Shown here piece after piece: positions 46,595-59,206 of a stretch of 64,000 bases of DNA (the first letter of the stretch is position 1; the number at the start of each line of letters is the position of its first letter). A program made the position numbers and the translations under genes. The stretch covers positions 8,866,001-8,930,000 of the forward strand of contig CM073558.1 in NCBI GenBank assembly GCA_037074615.1, written 5' to 3'. The notes under the pieces were generated by a model, which saw only the letters and a list, made by a program, of their open reading frames with translations, did no database searches and was not told the DNA's origin. This DNA is from Leucaena leucocephala (taxonomy: Eukaryota; Streptophyta; Magnoliopsida; Fabales; Fabaceae).

Positions 46595-48887
46595 GGTGGA
46601 GGGAGGTAGAATGGATGGTCCAAATTGAATCACGATGAATGGCTTAGATAGCTTAGCTTCCTCAAGAAGCCTTGCTTATATCATCATGATAACATCATCA
46701 TCTTAGATTACTCATCAAAATGACATCATCCATGGACACCTCACATGCTTAGGTAGCACAATGGTGGCTCCCTTGGGACACCTCACCAGCTGACTCAGTG
46801 TTTTCACATAATTCTAGAATCCTGTCCTAGAATGAACGGGTGAGATCGTGCCATATGTCCTTAACTTTTTCTTCTTTCCTTAGACTCATGCCATGTGGCA
46901 CCTTGTGGGTCCCATGAGGATACTTTTTATGCCACTTCATTGTTCTAGATGAGTCTAAAGCTTTATCTGATCACTTTCCCCAGTTCTATCTTTAACCGGG
47001 TAAAATTACTTTATGGAAAAGTACTAAAATATTATTTTAATGCCACTTGAACCCACATAACTCTTGGGCCATGTTTTTGAATATTTGGAAATGTCATCTT
47101 GGGTCTCTAATCAAGCTTAAGCACTCTGATGGCTTGATTCCCAAGAAACATCCCTTAATAAATTACCAAAATGCCCTTAGTTCCTCTTTAATAATTCTAG
47201 GGCATTATTGTCTTTTCATACTTTACCAGAGTATTTCCTGACCTTGGTCAACTATCCAGATAACCTTCCTTAACTGTCTAACCTTAATCAAATGATCAAA
47301 ATACCCTTCACCCATTATTTAATTATTTTACAACATAGGGGTATTTTCATCATTTTACACTTTTTCTAGGTACTGGCCCCTTTTACTGATGAACTGATAT
47401 CATGGGTTTGGGCCTCACTTGGTGTCATCATGGGCCCTTATGTGACATCATCTGAGCTCATTCAGTCATAACTTGCTTACTGCTAAGTTTTATGATCGGA
47501 TCGCGGGCGTTCCCAAACTCCCATCAAAATTTATTAATGTGGGAATAACTTTTCATACAGAACTCCTTCCAAGGTTCTATCAGATCCATGACATCTGACA
47601 TCATAAGGCACACCTTCCTATAACTTTTCACTTATATCTGAGGTCCATAAGATCTAATAAAATTTCTATATCATTCTAGATTAACCAACATAACTTTCTC
47701 TATCTACTGATGAATTTTGGGACTAAAATACTTCTAGGCAATTTTAAGCCTTTTCTTGTTGAACTTTCTATAATTACAATTTTGCCCTTGGAAACTTTCC
47801 ATCTTTTCAATTAAGTCCCTAAACTTTTCATTATTATAGATAATGGCCCAAACTTTATGTCTACTTCCTTTTAGTACCATTAAACCTTTTAGACTTTTTA
47901 TTTTAGTCCATTTCTTTTCTAAAATGACCATTATACCTCTAGGGACTTTCAACATTTATAATTTAGTCCCTGATCTTTCACTTACTTGTAGTTTTTTCCC
48001 TGAACATCATATGTATACTTATGGGACTTCTGATCAACAGGGCCTGATAGTCTACCTCTTTTAGGCTACATATTGTGCTTCTAGGCCTAAAAATCACCTT
48101 TGGTTGATTAAACCTAAACAGAATAGGCATTTTTGCTATTGTGAGAATAAGAGAGAGATTAGAGTATATATGTGTAATATAGCCCATATGAAATGAAGTA
48201 AGTGTTGGAAATCGTGCCCTAGGGGCCAATCATTGTCTTATGAACATTATTGATTTATGAATTTATTAATTGTGTTATCATATTATTTGCATGTTTACTA
48301 TGATAACTATCCTTGGATAATACATGATCTTATCCTAAATGTCCCTGGTCGGTCATCTATGCTAGAGTATAGATGAAATAAGACCAGTATGACTTTGATG
48401 ATATATAGAGATATAGATCAGAGTCATAGGCACATGTAAGAGTGCAAGGTGTTGGACAGACCCGCTATGAGAGAACTGCATGGGTAACGTCATAAGCTTC
48501 TCTCATATACAAACCATGTCAATATGCCCTTTGACCTGAGATCATCATGGATTCCTACATGACAAACGCTCAGATTTGACCTAGTCAAAAGTCACTTTTG
48601 ACCGAGTGATCATAAAGACTATGTTCGGGCTTAATGGATTTTCATGCGGAGGAATGTGAATGGTCAAGATGGAATTTTTCCCTCACATTCGTAGAGAGAT
48701 ATTACTGGGCCCCTCGATGAGTGAGTCTGAGAAATGTATGGCTATACTATAATGGAAAGGTAGTTCCATTTCTACAGTCAGACTACTCAGGGATCGAGAA
48801 CATAATGGTCAGGAATAGGAGGATGACATTATCCATGCCTCAACCATGACCAAACTATCGCGTGACAAAAGGGACATGATATGGTTG

Positions 48888-48895
48888 TATAAAAG
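48888..48895 (+). promoter_or_regulatory. TATA box, copia-B solo LTR at 48203
   Basis: TATAAAAG, conserved with the other three LTRs. Confidence 0.5.
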
Positions 48896-49179
48896 GTTAC
48901 ATCGTTTAACGATCCTCATATAATTTGGGTAGTCGTTATGTCTTGCTATAGACTGCTTACGACTTGTGGGCCAGTATAGCAAATGGCCCACTGCCAACTT
49001 CATATGGGCCTACAGGGTCACACACAAAATAGCCCAACACGAGCTATGATGTCCAGATTCATTGAATCTAAGACATGCCCAAATTTAATGAAAGATCCAG
49101 GGTGGATATATATATATTTATTTATATTTATATTCGTGTATATATATATAAATTTGTATATATATATATATTATATAAG

Positions 49180-49450
49180 AGATATATAAGATTTAATTTA
49201 TAAGGATAAATTAAATCTATATCACGTTTGAATTTGAAATTCAAATTGATAGGATATCTCATATAAGAGATATTTATAAGATTTAATTTATAAGGATAAA
49301 TTAAATCCCTATCACGTTTGAATTTGAAATTCAAATTGATAGGATATCTCATATAAGAGATATTTATAAGATTTAATTTATAAGGATAAATTAAATCCCT
49401 ATCACGTTTGAATTTGAAATTCAAATTGATAGGATATCTCAAATTTGATT
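49180..49450 (+). repeat. Tandem 90-bp hairpin units (three)
   Basis: Same palindromic unit as at 17445 and 24410. Confidence 0.9.
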
Positions 49451-50125
49451 TATGAGAATAAATCAAATATAGTTCAGTCTCATCTTTATTTAAAGTTAAA
49501 TAAATAGGTAATCAAATCTGTGGGACAGATTTAATATTATTTATTTAATTAGTTTCTTATAAAATTATACAATATATGATATTGTATTAATTTTTGGAAT
49601 TAATATAAGATTAACTCCAAAATCTAATTCGGTAGAGAGAAAAATGCATATAGCATCCTATATATCTGATTTTAGGAGCTGCATTTTCACGGATACACAC
49701 AGAGAACACAGAAAGGCCGAAGGGGAATCTGCAAAAGGTTTGCAGATAAGAAACTGCCAAAATAGAGACGGAGAGGACAAATTCTTGAGAAAGCCCTGGA
49801 GGGACAAAAGACGCTAGCACGTCGTTCGTGGTTAGGACGCTGTTTGTGTGGATACCAGTAGAGGAAGCTGACCTGAGTCGTTGACTTCTTGTGAACAGAA
49901 ATGGGGCACGAGCCGCGGAGAGAAGCTGTGAACATCATGACCAGAAGCTGTGGAAGTTGCTAAGGAACACTGAGGGTAATGCTTCTTCCCACTTGACTTA
50001 AACACATACGGTAGATCCTGGCAAGGAATGGAAAAATTTTTAAATTAATTTCCGCTGCGTGTCTTCTAATTCCTTTCAGTGGGAGTTACCTACCAGATAT
50101 GTAATAGCAGGATGTGGGGAAGTGG

Positions 50126-50414
50126 ATAAGTTTTATTTTTGAATCTCATTTTCCCTTCCTTTCGTGCGTGCATAAACATAAAAGAGAAATAAGCATTTTC
50201 CATGTGTGGTTGCTCTAGATATCTCTCTACATCTGAAGCTTTTATTCTCCCTCTGTTCTAAAGTTTTTTTCTTCTATGGATGTATTTGCTGTGTAATGTG
50301 ACTATGAGCTAGTCAAAAGTGCTCTAGTTTCATATGGGTATTTAGTGAGTCAAACAAGGATTCTAGGTATACCCGAAACTAATAGTAGTATCATGAGTAA
50401 GGTTATGTGCTTCC
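50126..50414. other. Unassigned interval
   Basis: Ordinary AT-rich sequence between the target duplication of LTR-A copy 4 and the chromovirus LTR. No gene or repeat seen. Confidence 0.5.
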
Positions 50415-50648
50415 TGTCATATCCCCAATTTTCATATTTGATGTATACATACAGTTTATCAATAATGGATATGAGATTCTTGGAATAAACTGTATCAGAT
50501 TATGGTAGGAAAGAAAGGGATTAATAATTAAGGAAAGTTCAGGGACCTAAACACAAATTAGAAAAGGTTGGACGCAAGAAGTTAAAGTAGAAATAAAAGT
50601 TAGGCCAAAAGTGATAATTATCAAAAGTTTAGGGACCTAAATGTAATT
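50415..50648 (+). repeat. Chromovirus 5' LTR fragment
   Basis: Aligns with 60323-60565. Broken at 50648, where TAATT precedes the inserted LARD-like element. Confidence 0.8.
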
Positions 50649-52346
50649 TGTAATATCCTTACTTTCATACGTTTTATGGACCATTCAATAGAATTTAGAA
50701 CCAACTATAAGACCTTGGAAGTTCATTAGCCAAATCTGGAATTTTACTCTTTCTCGGGTTACTGTTCATATGGTATTCCAGATTACGCAACAAACTTCGA
50801 AAAATCATAACTAATTCTAGAAAACTCAAAATATAGTGGCTCACAAAGCTATGTGAAGCTAACATCTTAAAATTTAAGAAAAAAATAATTTTCAAACCAA
50901 ATGATTAGCCAGTTGATACAGTTTATTCGTTAAAATTTACTGATCATTTTGTCAAAAACTCTGGAAATAGATTCTGGTCCCTTACTTTGGAAATTCATTT
51001 CTCTTCATATACACATTCAAAGGAAACGTTCTACCTATGCACGTAAATCTATGTTTGTGTACTACATGCTCATAAAAGTTTGTGAAATAATTCATTCATT
51101 TCCTAGGTCAAACTGAAGCCACAACAAAACTGCTTCAGGACCTACGTTTTTACTATTTCAGTTTCCTTTCCTTTACTTTCAATAATTGTTCTAGCATACA
51201 TGAATCATCTCTTTTGCCTTGTATGAATTCATATACATCATGGGGTTATACAATAATTGTTTCATACAATATCATCACATAAATAGATGCTTTACATGGC
51301 TTTGACATACATGGAAAGTGCATAGCATATGCTGACATCTTAAATACTTCACTTTTCTTCTTCCATACTTTAGCTCTTCTCCATGCATACATTATCCATC
51401 ATGCTTGACCTAAATTGGTTGGTTATTGGAGAGTGAGATTCTAGGGAATTTCAATAGCAAACATTACCACTTAAATATGCAAGATGAATGGTAATGCATG
51501 ATATGTAATTTCATTAAATTTTCTTTGATTAGTGACATGCTATCATGATATATACTTTCACATAAAGTGCATGGCCATGGAAAACATGTTATTTACAATA
51601 CATTTAACATCATTTATCATGTCACAACAACATTCAAATATATACATGTCAATACATAAGCTTAGAATAAGCACACAGAACTGAACATAAGCATACAATT
51701 CTTTCAAAAATTCCCATTTTGATTCTAATGCTTCCCATACTTGTTTCTCTACTTTATCCCACATAATTTTTCATTTTAAAACCATTGGAACCATCAAAAT
51801 CATGAAATTGTAATAACTATTTATGCAAGTGAATAGTAACCATGAAGAATTTCAAAAACTATAATCTTGAGAATTTAATGTTTCCAAGGTTCAAAACCTT
51901 TCCAATCCTACACAAAATCATCATATAAACTCAATGGAAGCATTAAATCATTGAAATTCCATTTCCTTCCCTCATGAACAGTGCAGACCGAACAGGGCAC
52001 ACCATGGCAAAGTCAAGAATATCAATTTTATTTAACAACCAACCACTTAACTAACTTATTTAAGCTTCAATCATATGTTTCTAACTTTAATTTCTTCTTT
52101 CCCCTTTCATCTAAGGTTTTTGGGCAGCACCTCCCTTTAGAGAAAACTTAACTTTCCCCCCATGAAAACCCTAAATTCAAGCTCCCACATCAAAGGAAAA
52201 TAAGCTAGGAGAGATTGCTTACCTTTAATCTCTAGCTTGCTTGAACTTTGAAACCTTGAATCTTCTTTATCTTGGCTTGAGTTTTCATTTTGCAAGAGTT
52301 TCTCCAAGGTTCCATGAGCCTACGGTTTGGCTGCAAAATGGAGGGA

Positions 52347-52354
52347 TATTTATA
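52347..52354 (-). promoter_or_regulatory. TATA box of LTR-A copy 5
   Basis: TATAAATA on the minus strand. The donor-like AAAG|GTAAGC is 132 nt downstream at 52222-52221. Confidence 0.55.
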
Positions 52355-53439
52355 GAAAAATCTTGGTGGAAATCAATGGCCAAGATTGATTTGGTTACTA
52401 TTTGATCTAAAGGCCTACATTTAATCTTAGATTTAACTTTTTCAAAAAGGTAATTATGACATCACCATGACATCATAAATGACAGGTCAATGGACACTTC
52501 ATGGGCTTATGTGGTAAAATTATCATGGTAGGAAGCTTCTGGAAAAATTCCAGTCTAATCCGATACCGATCGGATCAGTTTCACAGCAACCGGACTATTT
52601 TATGTTCCTAATTTTTTATAATATACCAGGATATATATTTTGTCATAGAAATCAATGTCTAGGATTCTCACACCATTGACATACTTGTACTAGGCCACAA
52701 CTTAATTATAGATCCCTTGGAAAATGACCAAAATACCCTCATTGTTCTTTCTTGCACTATATTAACCCTCATGGCATAGTTGTCATTTGACCCCTATTTG
52801 TACTGTCTCAGGGCATATGCTGGCTCAACTAATCATATTTATACCATGTGCCACGTTTTTAGCCTATCCCAGATAACCAAAATGCCTTTCATCCATCTCT
52901 GGTATAATCTGGGCATCCAGGGGCATTTTTGTAATTTTGTGCTTTTTTTGGACACTGGTCCCTTCTACTGATGGACTGGTGCCTTGGCTTTTGGACCCTT
53001 CTTAGCATCATCATGGGCCTATATATGAGGTAATCTAATCTCATTCTATCCAGGCTTACATACCAATCAATTCCATTATTGGATCACAGGTGTTATCAAA
53101 CTCCCGTCAAAATTCACTAATATGTGAATAACTTTCTATACAGAACTTCTTGTGGAGTTCTGTCAAATCCACGACATCTGACACTATATGACACACTTTC
53201 TTGTAATTTGTCCACTTATATCTGAAGTCCATGAAATCTGATAAAATTTTAGATAACTTTTAGACTATCAGATAAATATCTGCTGTCTGGAGCTTTAATA
53301 AAATTTCTGTATCATGTCAGATTAACTAGCATATCTTCCTCTATTTACTGATGGAATATAGGACTAAAATACTTCTGGGCAGTTCTAACCCTTTCCGGTT
53401 GATCTTTCTATAATTATAATTTTGCCCCTGAACATTTCA

Positions 53440-53535
53440 CTTAATTACATTTAAGTCCCTCACTTTTTGCTTATTTACATTTAGGTCCCTGACTTTTTGC
53501 TTATTTACATTTAGGTCCCTAAACTTTTGAAAATT
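53440..53535. repeat. 30-bp tandem repeat in LTR-A
   Basis: TTAGGTCCCTGACTTTTTGC followed by TTATTTACAT recurs about three times. The chromovirus LTR near 60540-60590 has two copies in the opposite orientation and LTR-A copy 2 near 10553 about one. Confidence 0.8.
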
Positions 53536-53727
53536 ATCACTCTTGGCCCAACTTTTGTTTCTACTTTAACTTTTGGCCTTTAAACCTTTCTAATTTTAGT
53601 TTAGGTCCCTTTATTCTTTCAAGACTCATTTAACCTCTATTATTTCTTCTGATCATCATCATAATCCTTTCCAAACCTCTTTTCACTATTAGTATTATCC
53701 AGATAGGGAAAAATTTAGGATATGACA

Positions 53728-53745
53728 TTTTTACCCCTTTAAAAT
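53728..53745 (-). other. LARD-like polypurine tract
   Basis: On the minus strand AAAGGGGTAAAAA runs into TGTCATATCC. The preceding bases resemble the end of the chromovirus pol gene at 60281-60310 (ATTT.GAGGA..AAATTTATTTTAA). Confidence 0.75.
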
Positions 53746-56700
53746 AAATTTCATCCTCGAAATTTACATAGCACCTTAGTCTAGGGTCGAGGTATCTATC
53801 TCTTATCTTTTATCTTAACATTTTAGTGGAGTACTTTCTATATCCGCAAATCTTCATATCTTTACTGTGATCATTCTTCTATCATAAATCAACTCAATCA
53901 GAGATGAACTTCCGCTTATTCCATTACTTGCTTACTTGCTATACATTTATTTGCATTTGGACTTCTCACCATCCTAGACTTGTGAGTAGTGTCCATTTCT
54001 TTCATATCAAACTCTCTCGAATACTGCTATATTCGGGAGTTTCTATCAACAACTCATCAAGTGCAATGACTTCTTTCTCATATGAGTATCTAGCAAAATT
54101 CTCTGAATACCTGCACACTTTAATTCTCATTCTCATATCATCATATATTCTTATCATCTTTAATAACTCGTTATAATATAGAGAGAGGACTTATATCATT
54201 ATTCTTTCTTTCATTGCTCTACTGCTAAATAACACATACTCTAACATGCATAATGCCTGGCCAACATGTTGCAGGACTACATACCTGCTCATGAATGCAA
54301 AGCTCTAACATCGGAGATCAAGCATTCCTTCTCTTAATATGCATAGCTCTAACACTCAGAGCTTGCATAGCCCTATCACATAAAGCCTGCACTGCTCCAA
54401 CATTCGGAGGTTTAGCATATTTTATAAACATAACATAATATAACATAACATAATGCCTGGCATTTTATGCAAGGAATGAAAGCTCTCATTTGCTCTTTCA
54501 CATATAGCTTAACATTCAAACATCTTATCCCTTTCAAAAAGGGAGCCTCTCTATCTATTTATAGGGCTAGCTATAAAGCCACTTTATATTGTACTTCTTA
54601 ACATATCTCTCATAACATAACTCATTACATACTTTTCATAACATATCTCATTTCATCTATTTCATGTCATAAAATGGCATATCTGGCCAAATCTAGCTAT
54701 ATTATAGTCCATCTTTCAAATCTATTTCATTTGGATTTGACATAAGGGTTCTAGTCTCTTATTATTCATAACCCTTTCTAGCTTTTTATAGATCTTTCTA
54801 TCATTTTACATAACTTTGTGCATATATGCCAATTTTTTGTGGCATTCACACTTTTTTTATCACTTCCCAGGGGTCACCCATCATTGGACTACCCTTGTCT
54901 AAGCACGCTTAACTGAAATGTGTAGAGAAAAATCTAAAGCACTGGTGCTCAAAGGCTCTAACCCTGGTACTTCACTATCTTAGACCTACCTTATACTATC
55001 TCTCTTGGGTCTATCTGGCCTTCTAATCTCTTTATCCATATCTGGAGGATCTACTTACCTTTATTCTTAGTCTTTGTAATCTCATCGTAAGGATCTCTTT
55101 ATTCTCATTTGAGCCTTTCTCATATCTTATGAAACATTCTCATAAATCCTTGGAACTCAAGATTAACAGCTTTAACTTTGATCACTTAGTTCCTGATATG
55201 TGTAAGGAGACTTTGAATTTAGTCCCTAATAGTAATAGGCTATCTGAAACTAGCATCATGGGTACTCTTTCTGTTATGAGTTAACCAACTTGTGAAGCTT
55301 CTATACCTTAACTTTTCCTTGGTGTTCGTCCTTCCAAAGACATACTGTACTTATGGCTCATTACTTTCTTGCTCTAGGCTTGGTCTACCAATCCTCAGGA
55401 TCTATTGTGATCAACCATAAGCCTTTCAGGATCTAACTACAACCCTGTGAACTATACTAGGATATAATGATAATCCTCTAGAATCTACTGCGATTCCGTT
55501 GTACTGTATTCTCATCTCTGGAAGATCTAAACCAACGGACAAAGTTACAAGGTTAGTCACTTTCACATAGTTGTTAACTCCACAGATAATTCCCAAAAAA
55601 TGATCACAGAAGCCAATATTATCTATTAGGACTTTACTCATTTCCTCTATCGCTCAGGAACTTCCCATATCATTCTCATACTTTATAACTTACTAGATCC
55701 ATTACTACAGAGAGCTACACAGGCTCTACCATACATATGTCTATCATCATCTATTCATTTTATCTGAAGAATATTACTCTACATGAGCTATGATGTCCAT
55801 CTCTTGGTTTTATTTTAAAAGTAATCTTACTCTATCACAAGAGGAATCTAGCTCTATTGCAACAACATTAACTTATATCACTCATAATTTGCTCCTTCTT
55901 GGGGCCACATCATTCATACATCTTACCCCTACTGAAAGGATATATCCTGAGTATCATAATCATTTATCTGCATATTTACTATTAATCCTCATCTTCAATC
56001 TCATTCTCTATCTCATTGACTATCATTGTTTGATCATAAATTCTCATTCCATTCTTTGGGAATTAACTGGCTAACTATTTTGTTCATCACTTTTCTATTG
56101 CTTTATCATCACCAAGTTAAGTTATCTAATTATATGTCGTAGGGCATGGGAGCAACATAACTTTCTCATCTGATATACTCTACCCTATATGTACTGCGTA
56201 AGGGGAGTATTCATTTATCATAGCATACTCAACATGTATAATATGCAAGGAGATGCAATCATTTAAGCATTCTCTAACATACATGTCATCATATGACAAC
56301 TGTAAGGAGATGCAATTTCTCATCATATCCTATGGCAACTTAAGCCATATCACTATTACATGGTTTGCTCAACCATCCCTTAATCACCTTAATCATTAGG
56401 TCCTGATCATTTATTCAGGATTCTGAATCATTTATTTGTTTCACTTAGGTTGCCATATTACCCTCTTATTAGGGTATAGACTCAACCCTTCTTTACTATT
56501 TCTTACATAAAGAATAGGGGAGTCACTTTATCTTTGAATCTGTGGCTACCTTACTAGGTTATATTCATTCTATCATATCATCTCTTATCACCTGTAAGAC
56601 TTCTGTGTCCTTAACCTAAAGGATTTATGTGCCCTTGGCTTCTCTGTAATCTATAACTGAGTCATCTATTCTCTTTCAGCTAACTGAGGAAGGGTCTGGC

Positions 56701-58292
56701 TTACATCTCTATGTCATTCATACTATTAAGTTTCCCCTTATCCTATTGGATTACTAACAGGCGAGAAAGTAACTCTTATTAAGCCTCAAGGTTCATATGA
56801 ATGAAATCGGTTAAGTATCCATCAAAAGAGTTCTCTTTCCTTAGCTCTAACCCTTAGCCTCACACTCACCTCTTTCTCTAATTGATAGGAATGCTTCTTT
56901 TAAACTCTTCGAGAAAAGCTTCTTAAGTGAGCGGATCACTCTCCATCTCGTATAGAGTAACTTCTGTATCTTTTAACTCTTTCTGTCTGTCTGTCTTAGT
57001 CCGCTCTTGACTGGACTATGGTCTGTCTTTAGATCCTGACTAATTTAAGTCACTTGGATCTCATTCATCATCGAGTATTACTATTTATGTTCTTTAGGGC
57101 AGATCGTTAGGTTACTATATCTACATGATGGAATCCCTATATTTGGGAACATTAACTTTCTGTCTATTAGCCATCACGTCTTTAACCTTAAGCCATGCAT
57201 TAGGCTCCTTTCTAGGCAAGTCTTTTGTAACATAGATCAACTCCTGATGATCATACAGAAGATCTATTATTGAATATTTTCTTAAACTGGTCTTCTGTAT
57301 CACAGTTTCTCGTATCATTTAGCTTGCTTACACTCTATGCTAAACCTCTAACTGATAACCATTAGTAATGTCAGCATCTTTATTGTCAATTAAGACTCAT
57401 TCATGTCCTCTGGAGTATATTAGGTTAATGCCCTCTACTGTATGTATGTTCATCATTCGTGCTACAGCATTAAGGGACTACAGGTAACTGACTGTTCTTA
57501 ATCTCTACTTTTGTCCATCCCTTGACCTAGACTGAATAATTCATTCACCGCATCTTTCTTAAGACCAATATAGTCAACATTATCTGTCTTTAACAAAGAA
57601 GGCTGGGGTTTATTAAGACCAGGAACATCCACCAATCAGAACATATTCCTAGACTTTGGGAATGGACAGGGACTACTATAAACTTAGACTGGATATTTGA
57701 ATTAGGGGACTGTTGTATCTTACTTATCTCATATCTATCCTCAAACTCTGGTAGAGGATGAATAATATCTTGTCTACCTATAATCCAGTACCAGTACTCT
57801 GCTTCCTCAGCCGTAATCTGTCCTCTCATCGGGGAATAAGGCTTACATCATGATTAGAATGCACTCCAACAAACTCATATTGTGTAGAGTCACTAAACTC
57901 AACATCATCAGGTGTATTCACTATTTCAGGATGAACCTCTACATCACCTCCAGATTGCAGGTTTAAGTCTATAGAAATATTTATAGAACATTCTACTATA
58001 GACTTTCCTGACTAATCCCCTATACTCTCCTTTGAACTCTCTTTATTGCCTGAGGGATGATCTTCATATATCATTACTGGTCTGGGGTCTCCCTATTAAC
58101 TGAAGCCTCTGATATAACCTTATGAAATCTCATATCTATTCTGGTAACATTTCCTTAATTAAGCAATGTTAACCATCCCAAAACATACCCTAACTTAACA
58201 AAATACTTACTATTTAGGGTTAGGGTCTGGGAACAATCTCATATCAATCCATAAAAGATCTATTCAGAGCATTTCTTAAGCCAGAATCCTAT
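53746..58292 (-). other. LARD-like interior without recognisable gene
   Basis: CT-rich on the plus strand. Small open frames (53904-54176, 55790-56074 plus strand; 55426-55641, 57121-57318, 57590-57829 minus strand) have no gag or pol signature I can name. 54230-54430 contains repeated GCTCTAACA-type phrases. The frame at 57829-57590 (GQITAEEAEYWYWIIGRQD) lies where gag would begin and could be a degraded coding trace. Confidence 0.55.
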
Positions 58293-58304
58293 GCTCTGAT
58301 ACCA
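58293..58304 (-). other. LARD-like primer-binding site
   Basis: GCTCTGATACCA on the plus strand, that is TGGTATCAGAGC on the element strand, three bases from the LTR end. Complementary to initiator tRNA-Met. Confidence 0.9.
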
Positions 58305-58307
58305 AAA

Positions 58308-59206
58308 TGTAACATCCTTACTTTCATACATCTTAGTGACTATTCAGTAGCATTTAGAACCATTTATAAGACCTTGGAAGTTCATTAGCCAAATCTAGAA
58401 TTTTACTCTTTATCGGGCTACTGTTCACATGGTATTCTACATTATGCAATAAATTTCAAAAAATCATAACTAATTCTAGAAAACTCAAAATGGAGTGGTT
58501 CAAAAAGCTCCGTGAAGCTAACATCTTAAAATTTAAGGAGAAAATAATTTCCAGACAAAATGATTAGCCAATTGATATAGTTTATTCGTTGAAATTTACT
58601 ATTCATTTGGTCAAAAACTCTGGAAACAGATTCTGGTCCCTTACTTTGGAAATTCATTTCTCTTCATATACATATTAAAATGAAATGTTCTACTATGAAA
58701 TTAAAGCTCTGGATGTGTAATACATGCTCATAAAATTTTGTGAAATAATTCCTTCATTTGCTAGGTCAAACTGAAGCTACAACAAAACTGCTTCAAGACC
58801 TACATTTTTACTATTTCAATTTCCTTTCCTTTACTTTCAATAATTGTTCTAGCATACATGAATCATCTCTTTTGCCTTGTATGAATTCATATACATCATG
58901 GGGTTATACAATAATTGTTTCATATAATCTCATCACATAAATAGATGCTTTACATGGCTTTGACATACATGGAAAGTGCATAGCATATGCTGACATCTTA
59001 AATACTTCACTTTTCTTCTTCCATACTTTAGCTCTTCTCCATGCATACATTATCCATCATGCTTGACCTAAATTGGTTGGTTATTGGAGAGTTAGATTAT
59101 AGGGAATCTCAATAACAAACATTACCACTTAAATATGCAAGATGGATGCTAATGCATGATATGTAATTTCATTAAACTTTCTTTGATTAGTGACATGGTA
59201 TCATGA
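58308..59206 (-). repeat. LARD-like 5' LTR, truncated
   Basis: Aligns closely with 50649-51549 and stops abruptly after TATCATGA at about 59206, where chromovirus integrase sequence begins. Confidence 0.88.

Larger units (their letters stand above)
48203..50078 (+). mobile_element. Solo LTR of copia-B nested in LTR-A copy 4
   Basis: TGTTGGAAATCGTG... to ...TTCCTTTCA, 1876 bp, with three 90-bp hairpin units (about 49180-49450). Flanks GTAAG and GTGGG match at three of five bases; the differences are G/A transitions. No primer site follows, so it is solo. Confidence 0.85.
45272..50120 (-). mobile_element. Solo LTR-A copy 4 (diverged), with a nested copia-B solo LTR
   Basis: Starts TGTAACATCC and, beyond the nested LTR, ends with CCAGATATGTAAT..AGGATGTG, alignable to the CCAGATAGGGAA..AGGATATGACA terminus of the 50649-53727 copy. 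Flanked by AGTGG on both sides. About 2.97 kb after removing the nested LTR. It contains a long CT-rich tract (46470-46560) that makes spurious Lys/Glu-rich open frames on the minus strand. Confidence 0.75.
50649..53727 (-). repeat. LARD-like 3' LTR (LTR-A copy 5)
   Basis: 3079 bp, TGTAATATCC...GGATATGACA on the plus strand. It holds the TATA box, the donor-like site and a 30-bp tandem repeat at 53440-53535. Confidence 0.9.
50649..59206 (-). mobile_element. LARD-like non-coding LTR retrotransposon, minus strand
   Basis: 3' LTR 50649-53727 on the left, polypurine tract, 4.6-kb interior, Met-type primer site, and the first 0.9 kb of the 5' LTR (58308-59206) on the right, cut off at the chromovirus integrase. 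The LTRs belong to the LTR-A family. No gag or pol domain was recognised in the interior, as in large retrotransposon derivatives (LARDs). It is the only LTR-A element in the window with an interior, so it identifies the family that produced the solo LTRs. Confidence 0.75.

Noticed and set aside
46408..46633. Lys/Glu/Arg-rich minus-strand open frames
   Set aside because: Translation of a CT-rich tract inside a solo LTR. Low complexity, no start context or homologue.
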